Origin: Bacillus inaquosorum KCTC 13429
GTDB taxonomy: Bacteria > Bacillota > Bacilli > Bacillales > Bacillaceae
NCBI RefSeq assembly: GCF_000332645.1
Contig: NZ_AMXN01000001.1
Coordinates: forward strand, 558,001-622,000
Direction of reading: 5' to 3'
DNA length: 64,000 nt
Shown piece after piece: positions 9,062 to 17,474 of the stretch. The position numbers were made by a program, and so were the translations under genes. A model generated the notes under the pieces. That model was given only the letters and a program-made list of their open reading frames with translations. It did not search any database and had not been told where the DNA came from. Position 1 is the stretch's first letter, and every line of letters starts with the position of its first letter.

Positions 9062-9787
9062 TTAAGAGAACTGATTCAAAACCAGCGAGGTTAACAGGCC
9101 AAGTGCAGCGATCAAACCTGTCATCGGACCGCTGTCTTCGTACGCCTCGGGCATCATCGTCGAAGCAATCATTGCAATGATGCCCCCGCCCGCAAACGCT
9201 GCGATTGCTGACATCACTTCTTCAGAAGCACCGTCGAGAAAGAAATATCCTGACCATGATGCGAGAATCGAAATCACGAACACCGCAGCCCAAAGCAGCA
9301 TAATTTTTGTTCTGGAATACCCGCTGTTTTTCATTCCTGCTGTACTGGACAGCCCTTCAGGTATGTTGCTGATAAAAATGGCAATCACCAAAAGGAAGCT
9401 GACCGATTGTTCTTCGAGAAGGCTGGCGCCAATCATAATCGATTCCGGAACAGCATCCATGATGGTGCCGATAAAAATGGCGATTCCGCCGCCGGCAGCT
9501 GCTTGTCCCGATCTTTTTCTTTGTGACGCGCCTCTTTTGGAAACCGCGTAATCAAAAATCGTAAAAACGACTGCCCCCGCAATAAATCCGGCGCCTGTCG
9601 ACACAATTCCGCCTTCTGCCACTGCATCTCCAAGAAGCTCGTAAGCGGCAGCGCCAATTAAGACGCCTGTGCCAAAAGCCATAATATAGCCGATGATCTG
9701 TTTGCGAATCGAAAAAAACATGGACGCCAGCGCGCCCAGCAATACAGCAGAGCCGGAGATCCCGCCCCACATTGCCGCATGCCACAT
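9062..9787 (-). CDS. ZIP-family metal transporter
   Basis: A 241-residue membrane protein of the ZIP (Zrt/Irt-like) family, which moves zinc or other divalent metals into the cytoplasm. About eight hydrophobic segments are visible. The middle carries the family helix ISNIPEGLSSTAGM (the HNxPEG-type metal site, here with SN in place of HN), and MDAVPESIMIG lies in the preceding helix. I start it at MWHAAMWGG (9787) because a GGGGAG site lies just upstream. The longer in-frame extension to 9877 would translate the msmX terminator and is rejected. I do not recall this gene between yxkH and msmX in strain 168. It sits between two nearly identical terminators, so it may be an accessory insertion. 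Confidence 0.82.
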   Translation of the reverse strand: MWHAAMWGGISGSAVLLGALASMFFSIRKQIIGYIMAFGTGVLIGAAAYELLGDAVAEGGIVSTGAGFIAGAVVFTIFDYAVSKRGASQRKRSGQAAAGGGIAIFIGTIMDAVPESIMIGASLLEEQSVSFLLVIAIFISNIPEGLSSTAGMKNSGYSRTKIMLLWAAVFVISILASWSGYFFLDGASEEVMSAIAAFAGGGIIAMIASTMMPEAYEDSGPMTGLIAALGLLTSLVLNQFS

Positions 9788-9854
9788 CACGATCTCCCCT
9801 TTCTTACCAACCACTACCCCCTGCGGTCTTTTCTGTAAACCTTTAAGAGAACAC

Positions 9855-9888
9855 AAAAAAACCGGACATGTCTCCATGTCCGGTTTTT
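9855..9888. terminator. Strong bidirectional terminator downstream of msmX
   Basis: ACCGGACATG at 9861-9870 pairs perfectly with CATGTCCGGT at 9875-9884 around a TCTC loop. An A run lies on the left and a T run on the right, so it can terminate in both directions; the main use is msmX on the minus strand. Confidence 0.9.
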
Positions 9889-9892
9889 GAAC

Positions 9893-10990
9893 TTAACGAA
9901 TTCTCACTTCTGTCTCACTGTCAAAGAAATGGCCTTTATTCATATCAAACGCAACCGTCAGCTCATCACCTGATTGAATATCGAGACGAGCGTCGATCCG
10001 CGCAATAAAGTCTTGATTATCAATCTGCGAATAAATCATGATTTCAGAACCGAGCAGCTCTGCGACATTGATTTTCGCTTTAATCGAAGAGTTCTTATAC
10101 GATTCTACGACAATTAATTCATCATGAATATCCTCAGGACGGATCCCGAAGATGACTTCTTTGCCAATGTAGCCCTTTTCACGCAGCACCTTCATTTTTC
10201 CTTCCGGCACGGTTAATGCTGCAGAACCGATTTTGATTACGCCGTCCGTCAGCTTTCCTTTGAAAAAGTTCATCGCTGGTGATCCGATAAATCCGCCGAC
10301 AAATACGTTTTCAGGGAATTCGTATACATCCTTCGGCGTCCCGATCTGCTGGATTTTTCCGTCTTTCATGACCACGATCCGTGTCGCCATCGTCAGCGCT
10401 TCTGTCTGGTCATGTGTCACGTAAATCGTTGTGGTTTGCAGCCTCTGATGGAGCTTAATGATTTCCGCCCGCATTTGCACCCTCAGCTTCGCATCCAGAT
10501 TCGACAAAGGCTCATCCATCAGGAACACCTTTGCATCCCGCACGATTGCCCGTCCAAGTGCGACCCGCTGTCTCTGCCCGCCTGACAGCGCTTTCGGTTT
10601 GCGGTGCAAATATTCCTCCAGCCCGAGAATTTTAGCGGCTTCTTCTACCCTTTTTTTGATTTCTGGCTTCGGCATTTTTCGAAGCTTCAGCCCGAATGCG
10701 ATATTATCGTAGACTGTCATATGCGGATAGAGCGCGTAGTTTTGAAATACCATCGCGATATCCCTGTCCTTTGGCGCTACATCATTTACCCGTTTTCCTT
10801 CAATATAAAAATCGCCTTTCGAAATTTCCTCAAGCCCTGCAACCATCCGCAGCGTTGTTGATTTCCCGCAGCCTGACGGGCCGACGAATACGATAAATTC
10901 CTTATCGGCAATGTGAAGGTTAAAGTCATCAACAGCCGCTTCCTTCTGATCATAATATTTATAAATGTGCTCCATCCGCAATTCAGCCAT
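9893..10990 (-). CDS. msmX: MsmX, shared ATPase for carbohydrate ABC importers
   Basis: A 365-residue cytoplasmic ATPase of the MalK/UgpC type. In B. subtilis MsmX energises several sugar importers that lack their own ATPase (maltodextrin, arabinan oligosaccharides and others). Walker A GPSGCGKST, Q-loop VFQNYALYPHMT, signature LSGGQRQ, Walker B VFLMDEPLSNLDAKLR and the switch His (VTHDQ) are all present. A C-terminal TOBE/OB regulatory domain (about residues 240-365) is also present. No permease genes lie nearby, in keeping with its role as a shared subunit. A cre-like site just upstream of the ATG suggests CcpA control. Confidence 0.95.
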   Translation of the reverse strand: MAELRMEHIYKYYDQKEAAVDDFNLHIADKEFIVFVGPSGCGKSTTLRMVAGLEEISKGDFYIEGKRVNDVAPKDRDIAMVFQNYALYPHMTVYDNIAFGLKLRKMPKPEIKKRVEEAAKILGLEEYLHRKPKALSGGQRQRVALGRAIVRDAKVFLMDEPLSNLDAKLRVQMRAEIIKLHQRLQTTTIYVTHDQTEALTMATRIVVMKDGKIQQIGTPKDVYEFPENVFVGGFIGSPAMNFFKGKLTDGVIKIGSAALTVPEGKMKVLREKGYIGKEVIFGIRPEDIHDELIVVESYKNSSIKAKINVAELLGSEIMIYSQIDNQDFIARIDARLDIQSGDELTVAFDMNKGHFFDSETEVRIR

Positions 10991-11010
10991 CTAACATCCC
11001 CCTTTGTTAT

Positions 11011-11024
11011 TGTAAACGCTTTCT
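11011..11024 (-). promoter_or_regulatory. cre-like CcpA site upstream of msmX
   Basis: TGTAAACGCTTTCT matches the catabolite-responsive element consensus (TGWAANCGNTNWCA) with only the terminal position off. It lies about 20 bases before the msmX ATG, so binding could block transcription. Assignment is by motif only. Confidence 0.65.
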
Positions 11025-11110
11025 TAATTTGAGTGTAACAGCTTTTTCATATCGCTGGAATGGGCAGCGTTCATAAAATCAGCCAGCCATTTTTCGTGCA
11101 TATTTCCAAT

Positions 11111-12004
11111 TTATTCTGAAACTTCGCTTTGCAGGCAGATAAAATAGGCGAGCAGCGCGCCTTTATACGTTTTAATGTCTATCCCTGACCGCTCAATAAA
11201 TTTATCAATTCGATATTGCAGGCTGTTGCGGTGCAGATGCAGCTTTTTCGCCGTTAACGTTACGTTTGAGTTGTTTTCAATAAAGAGCTTGATTGTCTTC
11301 CTCAGCTCAGATTCATTTCCAAATAAAAGCTGAGCTTCTTCAGAGAGCAGCGTTTCCAGCTTTTCTTTTTCTGCTTCTAATAATAAAAAAGGAAAAATCA
11401 TCTCAAAGGTCACACTCTGCACCTGAGGCAGCCGTTTTTCAGCAAACAGGAAATACGTCTGTTCACGGGCGTAATGTGTTCGCAGATTCTCATCCGGCTC
11501 ATAAAATCTCCCGGCATAAAAACGGACACTGAAGTAGAAATCACTCTCAAGAACTTTAGCGAGTGATTCCAGTTCGTCTTTCCCCGCCGCCGCTTCACTT
11601 TCCTGCTCGACAATCACGCCTCTGTCCTCATGCATCCACACAATCACAAAAGGAACCGGCCAAAAATGGCGGACGGCTTCCGCAAAGGACGCCCGCTCCA
11701 TTTTGCCAATTAAATGAAAATGAACAAATCTCGTCCGCTTTTTTATGTTCGCCGGCACTTCCCCTTTAGAAAAAAGAAACGCAAACCACTTGTTTTCCTC
11801 CGGCGACTTCAAAGACATTTGATTGACCTCATCCGCAGGCGTCAAAAATGACTGCAGCAGCAATGTCTCTTTTTCGCTAATTTCCGTTTTCGGAATGGAG
11901 ATATATCTCTGACTGTTCTCATCAAAAAAGCATAGACAATCTTCCTTTACGCAAAGCTCATCAGACACAATCGAACCGGGATAAATATCCAGCAGAGATT
12001 TCAT
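11111..12004 (-). CDS. yxkF: PucR-type transcriptional regulator (YxkF)
   Basis: A 297-residue probable DNA-binding regulator. The C-terminus (about residues 235-290) is a PucR/CdaR-type helix-turn-helix with the motif NNSNVTLTAKKLHLHRNSLQ followed by YRIDKFIERSG. The N-terminal 200 residues are a poorly conserved sensory part with no recognised ligand motif. It is divergent from aldY and lies upstream of msmX on the same strand. It could regulate either neighbour, but nothing in the sequence fixes its target. The symbol is by position in the B. subtilis map. Confidence 0.8.
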   Translation of the reverse strand: MKSLLDIYPGSIVSDELCVKEDCLCFFDENSQRYISIPKTEISEKETLLLQSFLTPADEVNQMSLKSPEENKWFAFLFSKGEVPANIKKRTRFVHFHLIGKMERASFAEAVRHFWPVPFVIVWMHEDRGVIVEQESEAAAGKDELESLAKVLESDFYFSVRFYAGRFYEPDENLRTHYAREQTYFLFAEKRLPQVQSVTFEMIFPFLLLEAEKEKLETLLSEEAQLLFGNESELRKTIKLFIENNSNVTLTAKKLHLHRNSLQYRIDKFIERSGIDIKTYKGALLAYFICLQSEVSE

Positions 12005-12124
12005 ATGGTCTCCTCTCTCATGTAAGGATCTGTATATTTAGTATAAGGCGAAATGCAAGGTTCTCCAATAAAAAAGAGTATATCCGGCATAGACAGACGA
12101 GAAACTGAAAGGGAAACCTCGTTC

Positions 12125-12150
12125 GTTTACATATTGGCTTCAGCGGAAAT
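12125..12150 (+). promoter_or_regulatory. Probable SigB promoter of aldY
   Basis: GTTTAC (12125-12130) and GGAAAT (12145-12150) are separated by 14 bases, close to the SigB consensus GTTTAA-N12-14-GGGTAT. aldY is a known member of the B. subtilis general stress regulon, which fits. Confidence 0.6.
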
Positions 12151-12188
12151 AGAAGAGGATATGCAGGACCAAAGGAGGATGATTATGA

Positions 12189-13646
12189 ATGGGTTTAGAA
12201 ACGTTAAACAAAAGTTTTATCAACGGAAAATGGACAGAAGGAGAAAGCGGGCGTACGGAGAACATTTTGAATCCGTATGACCAGTCTGTGATTACAACAG
12301 CATCGTTGGCAACAAGCAAACAGCTGGAGGATGCTTTTGACATTGCACAGCAGGCGCAAAAAGAGTGGGCCAAGAGCACAACAGAAGACCGAAAAGCAGT
12401 CCTGCAAAAAGCGCGCGGCTATTTACAGGAAAACCGTGATGACATCATCATGATGATCTCCCGCGAAACCGGCGGAACGATCATTAAAGCAACGATCGAG
12501 CTTGAGCAAACCATTGCAATTTTAGATGAAGCCATGACGTATACCGGCGAGTTGGGCGGCGTCAAAGAGGTTCCATCAAACATTGAAGGAAAAATCAATA
12601 AGATTTACCGCCTTCCGCTCGGCGTGATTTCATCGATTTCTCCATTTAATTTTCCAATGAATTTATCAATGAGAACGATTGCACCTGCGATTGCGCTGGG
12701 AAACAGTGTTGTTCACAAGCCAGATATTCAAACCGCTCTTTCCGGCGGAACCATCATTGCAAAAGCATTTGAACACGCCGGCCTTCCTGCGGGTGTCCTC
12801 AACGTCATGTTGACGGACTTAAAGGAAATCGGGGACGGCATGCTGACCAATCCAATCCCGAAATTAATCAGCTTTACGGGATCAACCGCAGTCGGGCGTC
12901 ACATCGGTGAAATCGCTGGGCGTAACTTCAAGCGAATGGCCCTTGAGCTCGGCGGCAACAACCCATTTGCCGTCCTATCAGACGCAGATGTCGATCGTGC
13001 TGTAGACGCCGCGATTTTCGGGAAATTTATTCACCAAGGACAAATCTGCATGATTATCAACAGGATCATCGTTCATCAAGATGTGTACGATGAGTTTGTT
13101 GAAAAATTCACCGCCCGTGTCAAACAGCTTCCGTACGGCGATCAAACCGATCCGAAAACCGTTGTCGGTCCGCTGATCAACGAACGCCAAATCGAAAAAG
13201 CACTGGAGATCATTGAGCAGGCAAAGGCAGACGGAATTGAGCTTGCGGTTGAAGGAAAACGCGTCGGAAACGTGCTCACACCGTATGTCTTTGTCGGTGC
13301 AGACAACAACAGCAAAATTGCCCAAACGGAGCTGTTTGCCCCGATTGCCACCATTATCAAAGCCTCCAGCGATCAGGAAGCGATTGATATGGCAAATGAT
13401 ACAGAATACGGCCTCAGCTCGGCTGTTTTCACTTCTGATTTAGAAAAAGGCGAAAAGTTTGCCCTGCAAATTGACAGCGGCATGACCCATGTCAACGACC
13501 AGTCCGTTAATGACTCGCCGAATATAGCCTTTGGCGGAAACAAAGCAAGCGGTGTCGGCCGCTTCGGAAATCCTTGGGTGGTCGAGGAATTTACCGTGAC
13601 GAAATGGATTTCGATACAGAAGCAATACCGCAAATATCCGTTCTAA
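12189..13646 (+). CDS. aldY: AldY, aldehyde dehydrogenase
   Basis: A 485-residue NAD(P)-dependent aldehyde dehydrogenase that oxidises aldehydes to carboxylic acids in the cytoplasm. It has the cofactor-binding FTGSTAVGR motif, the general-base Glu in LELGGNNP and the catalytic Cys in GQICMI. The start at 12189 follows an AAAGGAGGA site; a SigB-type promoter lies 40 bases upstream. The in vivo substrate is not known from sequence, but membership in the general stress response suggests detoxification of reactive aldehydes. It is a single-gene unit ending in a strong hairpin shared with convergent yxkD. Confidence 0.92.
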   Translation: MGLETLNKSFINGKWTEGESGRTENILNPYDQSVITTASLATSKQLEDAFDIAQQAQKEWAKSTTEDRKAVLQKARGYLQENRDDIIMMISRETGGTIIKATIELEQTIAILDEAMTYTGELGGVKEVPSNIEGKINKIYRLPLGVISSISPFNFPMNLSMRTIAPAIALGNSVVHKPDIQTALSGGTIIAKAFEHAGLPAGVLNVMLTDLKEIGDGMLTNPIPKLISFTGSTAVGRHIGEIAGRNFKRMALELGGNNPFAVLSDADVDRAVDAAIFGKFIHQGQICMIINRIIVHQDVYDEFVEKFTARVKQLPYGDQTDPKTVVGPLINERQIEKALEIIEQAKADGIELAVEGKRVGNVLTPYVFVGADNNSKIAQTELFAPIATIIKASSDQEAIDMANDTEYGLSSAVFTSDLEKGEKFALQIDSGMTHVNDQSVNDSPNIAFGGNKASGVGRFGNPWVVEEFTVTKWISIQKQYRKYPF

Positions 13647-13653
13647 ACGAACA

Positions 13654-13682
13654 AATCCCTCTGCTTCAAGTGCAGAGGGATT
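13654..13682. terminator. Bidirectional terminator between aldY and yxkD
   Basis: AATCCCTCTGC pairs perfectly with GCAGAGGGATT around a short loop, directly after the aldY stop and just before the yxkD stop on the other strand. The T tract is weak, so the stem strength probably carries termination both ways. Confidence 0.8.
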
Positions 13683-13686
13683 CTCA

Positions 13687-14523
13687 TTATTTAGATATAT
13701 CAACAAACCCTTCACCAAACACATCGCGTACGTCATGGACGATCACAAACGCTTTTTTGTCGCAGCTTCTGATGATTTTCTTCAGCATGGACAGCTCCTG
13801 TTTGTTAATGACGATATACAAAATCTCTTTCGACTGGCCCGTATAGTTTCCCTTCCCTGATAAAATCGTGACACCCCGATCCATCAAGGTATTCACCTGC
13901 TCTGCAATCTCACTCTTATTTTCCGAAATGACCGTAATGGCTTTTTTCGTATTCAATCCTTCAATAATGAAGTCCATCACTTTCGTTCCGATATACAGCA
14001 TCACGATCGTAAACATCATTTTTTCCGCACCAATAATAAAATAAGAGCTAAATACCACGATTAAATCAAAAAACAATAACGCGTAGCTGATATTCCAGTC
14101 TAAATATTTATTAGCGATTCTGGCCAGAATCGCAGAACCGGCGGTCGTGCCGCCGACACGAATAATCATGCCAATACCGACTCCCGCAAATACACCCGCG
14201 AAAATCGTATTAATGATCAATTCATTAGACGGAATGCTCCACCCGTGTGTCAGATGGAGGAAAAGCGAATTCGCCGCTACGGCAATGATGGTATAGACAG
14301 TGGTTTTACCGTCTAGAAACTTGTAGCCGATTAAAAGCAGAAATGCATTTAAGATAAAGTTCGTTACTCCGGGAGACCATTGAAATACATAATACAAAAT
14401 CAGCGTAATCCCAGTGACCCCGCCTTCCCCAAGGTCATTGGGAATCGCAAACAAATTCACTGCAAGCGCGAAGAAAAAAGCACCAATCACAAGCATCAGC
14501 ACATCAAGCATTTTCTTTTTCAT
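13687..14523 (-). CDS. yxkD: YitT-family membrane protein under guanidine riboswitch (YxkD)
   Basis: A 278-residue protein with five or six membrane segments in the first 190 residues (DUF161/YitT family) and a C-terminal soluble DUF2179 domain (about residues 195-278) containing VTILSGKGNYTGQSKEILY. The biochemical function of the family is not established. The transcript starts with a guanidine-I type riboswitch, so the protein may act in guanidine handling, but the family is not a known guanidine exporter. Start: a GTG directly before the ATG at 14523 is also possible; AAGGAG lies upstream of both. Confidence 0.88.
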   Translation of the reverse strand: MKKKMLDVLMLVIGAFFFALAVNLFAIPNDLGEGGVTGITLILYYVFQWSPGVTNFILNAFLLLIGYKFLDGKTTVYTIIAVAANSLFLHLTHGWSIPSNELIINTIFAGVFAGVGIGMIIRVGGTTAGSAILARIANKYLDWNISYALLFFDLIVVFSSYFIIGAEKMMFTIVMLYIGTKVMDFIIEGLNTKKAITVISENKSEIAEQVNTLMDRGVTILSGKGNYTGQSKEILYIVINKQELSMLKKIIRSCDKKAFVIVHDVRDVFGEGFVDISK

Positions 14524-14555
14524 CACAAAACACTCCTTCTCCAGATAGTATCAAC

Positions 14556-14602
14556 AAAAAAACCCAGGAGTACGCTCTCGCAAAAGAGCAGAAACTCCTG
14601 GG
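14556..14602 (-). terminator. Riboswitch-controlled terminator upstream of yxkD
   Basis: On the minus strand CCCAGGAGT...ACTCCTGGG forms a long stem with an internal GCTCTTTTGCGAGAGC extension, followed by seven T. It lies between the ykkC-type aptamer and yxkD and overlaps the aptamer's 3' arm, as expected for a switch that prevents termination when ligand binds. Confidence 0.9.
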
Positions 14603-14694
14603 CTTTTATCCCACCGTGTCATAACAGCCGGGCTGTTATGTGTTTTCTCTCGGTCACAGTCCAATTTGCATTGCGGAACCCTAGAAAACCACTG
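14594..14694 (-). ncRNA. Guanidine-I riboswitch (ykkC-yxkD motif) aptamer
   Basis: On the minus strand the leader shows the hallmark blocks of the ykkC-yxkD element in order: CTAGGGTTCCGC, then GGACTGTGACCGAGAG, then ACACGGTGGGATAAAAGCCC. The name of the motif class comes from this very gene. Subtype 1 of this class binds guanidinium; I call this subtype because B. subtilis ykkC/yxkD are its founders, not because I could check the discriminating bases by alignment. Confidence 0.88.
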
Positions 14695-14985
14695 TTTTTT
14701 ATCATATCTTGTTTACTTTCCAATATTAGCATTATAAGGGACGGTTCGAATTGGTTCAAGGGGTATTCGCGGAGATTTATTCAGATGGGCTACAAGAAAA
14801 AGCGATTTATTTATTAACAAATAATAGATATGACCGATAAGAAAAATAGCATATATTTTACAAGTAAAATTAACTATAAATGATAATAATTATAAGAAAT
14901 TCATAATTTTATATTGACTAAGCGAAATAATATAGGCATTATAGTACATATGTTTTGTGCATTTAATTACATAGGAGGAAATATA
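14695..14985. other. AT-rich intergenic region between yxkD leader and yxkC
   Basis: Divergent promoter space. It is very AT-rich from about 14800, holds no credible open frame, and ends in the GGAGG site of the next gene. Confidence 0.5.
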
Positions 14986-15624
14986 ATGGCAGGAAAACTA
15001 GTACCCTGTAAAGCTTGCGGTCAAGAAATTGCAAAGGGTGTAAAAAAATGTCCTAACTGTGGTAAGGATCAACGTAACTTTTTTATGCGACATAAGATCA
15101 TTACGTTTATTCTCGCAGTTGTTGTTATCATTATTATTGCTAACATTGGCGGCGGAGGCGGTTCAGAAGCCACTTCCAAAACATCAAGCAGCAGCAAAGC
15201 AGAAACTGAAAAAACATACAATATCGGTGATACTGTAAAAACTGAAAAAACTGAAGTAACGGTTACGAAAGTAGAGGACAGAGATTCTGTCGGCACTCAA
15301 TACATTGAAAAGAAAGCGTCTGATGGAGGCACTATCGTAGCTGTTCAATATACAATTAAAAACGTATCTAAAAAGCCGATAAGTTCTTTTTCAATTCCAA
15401 CTGTTAAATTAGTTGATGGCGATGGCACTTCTTATGATTCCGATATCGATGCTTCTTCGACCTATGCAACTGAGACAAAAGTTGACAACTCTAAAATATT
15501 AAGTGATCTAAATCCTAATATTAAAGTAACAGATGTGAAAGCATTCGAAGTGGACAAGGATGCTTACGCTAAAGGAACTTGGAAGCTCAAATTCAGTAAT
15601 GATGTTATTGTGAAAATCAAATAA
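14986..15624 (+). CDS. yxkC: Zinc-ribbon, single-TM, DUF4352 protein (YxkC)
   Basis: A 212-residue protein. Residues about 6-24 form a zinc ribbon with two Cys-x2-Cys knuckles (CKACG and CPNCG). A hydrophobic membrane helix follows (about residues 37-54), then a Gly/Ser/Lys linker and an extracytoplasmic DUF4352 domain (about residues 80-212) with the typical VAVQYTIKN strand. The start at 14986 has a good AGGAGG site; the longer in-frame extension upstream does not. By position it matches yxkC, which I recall as a SigD-regulon gene; no SigD promoter was identified here. Function is unknown. Its AT content is higher than that of its neighbours. Confidence 0.75.
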   Translation: MAGKLVPCKACGQEIAKGVKKCPNCGKDQRNFFMRHKIITFILAVVVIIIIANIGGGGGSEATSKTSSSSKAETEKTYNIGDTVKTEKTEVTVTKVEDRDSVGTQYIEKKASDGGTIVAVQYTIKNVSKKPISSFSIPTVKLVDGDGTSYDSDIDASSTYATETKVDNSKILSDLNPNIKVTDVKAFEVDKDAYAKGTWKLKFSNDVIVKIK

Positions 15625-15630
15625 TAGCTG

Positions 15631-15659
15631 AAAAGGGTGCCTTAGCAGGCGCCCTTTTT
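15631..15659 (+). terminator. Terminator of yxkC
   Basis: AAAGGGTGCC and GGCGCCCTTT form a stem around TTAGCA, followed by T5, right after the yxkC stop. Confidence 0.85.
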
Positions 15660-15664
15660 CTCTA

Positions 15665-15692
15665 AAAAAGGCCTTCTCTGTTGAGAAGGCCT
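15665..15692 (-). terminator. Terminator of galE
   Basis: AGGCCTTCTC pairs with GAGAAGGCCT around a four-base loop, and on the minus strand the stem is followed by a T run. It lies directly after the galE stop. Confidence 0.85.
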
Positions 15693-15698
15693 CTATTC

Positions 15699-16718
15699 TT
15701 ATTCCGCACTCTTATACCCATTCACATTAGAAGACTGCCATCTCCAGGAATCAGCACACATTTCCTCAAGGCCTCGTTTCGCTTCCCAGCCCAGTTCCCG
15801 CTTGGCTTTTGCAGGGTCTGCGAAGCAGGTCGCAATGTCTCCAGGACGGCGGTCCGCAAAACGGTACGGAACCTCTTTCCCTGACACTTTTTCAAAGGCT
15901 TTGACCATTTCAAGCACGCTGTAGCCTGTGCCTGTTCCGAGGTTGTATGCATCGGCTCCTGTGGCGTTCAATACTTTTTCCAGCGCTTTGACGTGGCCTT
16001 CTGCAAGATCAACGACGTGAATATAATCACGTACGCCTGTCCCGTCTTTTGTCGGATAGTCATTTCCGAATACGCTTAGTTGCTCAAGCTTGCCGACAGC
16101 CACCTGCGCCACATACGGCATGAGGTTATTCGGAATGCCGTTCGGGTCTTCACCGATCCGTCCGCTTGGATGCGCGCCGAACGGATTAAAGTAACGAAGC
16201 AGCGCAACGCTCCATTCATTGTCGGCTGTATGCAAATCACGCAAAATTTGTTCAAGCATGAGCTTCGTCTGCCCATAAGGATTTGTCGCACCTAATGGAA
16301 AATCCTCCGTAATCGGTGATGTTTCCGGAACGCCGTACACCGTCGCAGACGAACTGAATACGATTTTTTTGACGCCGTATTTCTCCATGACCTCACATAA
16401 AATAAACGTTCCTGTCAGATTGTTATGATAATATTTGAGCGGAATCGCCACAGATTCACCGACTGCTTTTAACCCCGCAAAATGAATCACAGCTTCAATT
16501 TCATTTTCCGCAAAAACGGAATCTACCGCTTCCCGATCCAATAGATCCGCTTCATAGAACGTTAAATCTTTTCCCGTAATCTCCTTGACGCGGTTCAGCG
16601 CCTCAGCCGAGCTGTTGGACAGATTATCAAGAACGACAATCTCATAGCCACTGTTCAATAACTCCACACATGTGTGGCTTCCGATGTACCCGGCACCGCC
16701 TGTAACAAGTATTGCCAT
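15699..16718 (-). CDS. galE: GalE, UDP-glucose 4-epimerase
   Basis: A 339-residue cytoplasmic NAD-dependent epimerase that interconverts UDP-glucose and UDP-galactose. It supplies the galactosyl donor for exopolysaccharide and wall polymers and handles galactose. The N-terminal Rossmann motif [10 protein letters not shown], the Ser/Thr in FSSSATVYG and the catalytic Tyr-x3-Lys in NPYGQTK are present, as is the family motif [19 protein letters not shown] precedes the ATG. It stands alone; in 168 I recall yxkA and yxjO next, but here yxjN follows directly. Confidence 0.96.
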   Translation of the reverse strand: MAILVTGGAGYIGSHTCVELLNSGYEIVVLDNLSNSSAEALNRVKEITGKDLTFYEADLLDREAVDSVFAENEIEAVIHFAGLKAVGESVAIPLKYYHNNLTGTFILCEVMEKYGVKKIVFSSSATVYGVPETSPITEDFPLGATNPYGQTKLMLEQILRDLHTADNEWSVALLRYFNPFGAHPSGRIGEDPNGIPNNLMPYVAQVAVGKLEQLSVFGNDYPTKDGTGVRDYIHVVDLAEGHVKALEKVLNATGADAYNLGTGTGYSVLEMVKAFEKVSGKEVPYRFADRRPGDIATCFADPAKAKRELGWEAKRGLEEMCADSWRWQSSNVNGYKSAE

Positions 16719-16983
16719 GATGTAAACCCTCCTAAAAAATGACCTGATATTATTATATAGTGTTTAGAACTGGCCTACATCCATTTTTAAGAAGTTTAAT
16801 TGTTTATTAATAGTTTCTTCATATTTTTTGTAGGCAATCATATAAAGGACATTCAGCATTTTCACGCCATGTTACATGACTTTATGCAGCGCGAACAAAA
16901 GTATAGCAGCTGAAAATCAATCTGCCGGTTGACGTTTTCTTTTGCAATTTTCGCTATGCTTCATACAGAAAGGATTTGATGAC
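16719..16983. other. Intergenic region between galE and yxjN, no gene
   Basis: This 265-base divergent promoter space is AT-rich, with no open frame of note. In B. subtilis 168 I remember yxkA and yxjO in this interval; no remnant of either was recognised. Confidence 0.5.
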
Positions 16984-17457
16984 ATGGCGATGAGCCCTTA
17001 TATTTTTATTGTCTTTATTCTTATTATTTTATCGATGTATCGAGAAAGAACGGTAAAACCCGTGAAATTGCTGATCATTCCGCTGCTGCTGTTATGGGGC
17101 GTATCAGCATCTTTTCAGCCTTCATATTTTCATTCTGTTTTACACGTGGCGATCAGCGGCATTTTATTACTGATCGGGCTGGCCTGCGGGTTTGGCATCG
17201 GGAAGATGGTAAACGTGCGGATTCATCCAGAAACCGGAAAGGTTACTTCACGCGGCTCACTTGGAAGTGTTATCCTCATTCTAGTGATACTTTCTTTGCG
17301 TATGGCTGCGAGAATATGGCTGCCAGAGAGCAACGAGATTTTTATTGCCATTATTCATTCTATGTTCTTCATTCCCCTCGGCACCATCACAGCCCGCAAT
17401 ATCATGCTTTACAAAGCATACAGACGGCTGACCGCAGGCAAAGTATCGATTCAATAA
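16984..17457 (+). CDS. yxjN: CcdC-like membrane protein (YxjN)
   Basis: A 157-residue integral membrane protein with about five hydrophobic helices, resembling DUF1453/CcdC family proteins. An early MYRERTVKPVK segment lies between the first two helices, and a conserved-looking basic loop follows the third. It begins at ATG 16984 behind GAAAGG. It is followed 17 bases later by the kinase gene yxjM, so it probably belongs to a yxjNML operon and may be the output or sensed membrane component of that two-component system. No catalytic motif is seen. Confidence 0.75.
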   Translation: MAMSPYIFIVFILIILSMYRERTVKPVKLLIIPLLLLWGVSASFQPSYFHSVLHVAISGILLLIGLACGFGIGKMVNVRIHPETGKVTSRGSLGSVILILVILSLRMAARIWLPESNEIFIAIIHSMFFIPLGTITARNIMLYKAYRRLTAGKVSIQ

Positions 17458-17474
17458 CTGAAAGAAGGACCAGC

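Noticed and set aside
9788-9877. N-terminal extension of the ZIP transporter
   Set aside because: The extension would translate the msmX terminator hairpin; the ATG at 9787 has a proper GGGGAG site.
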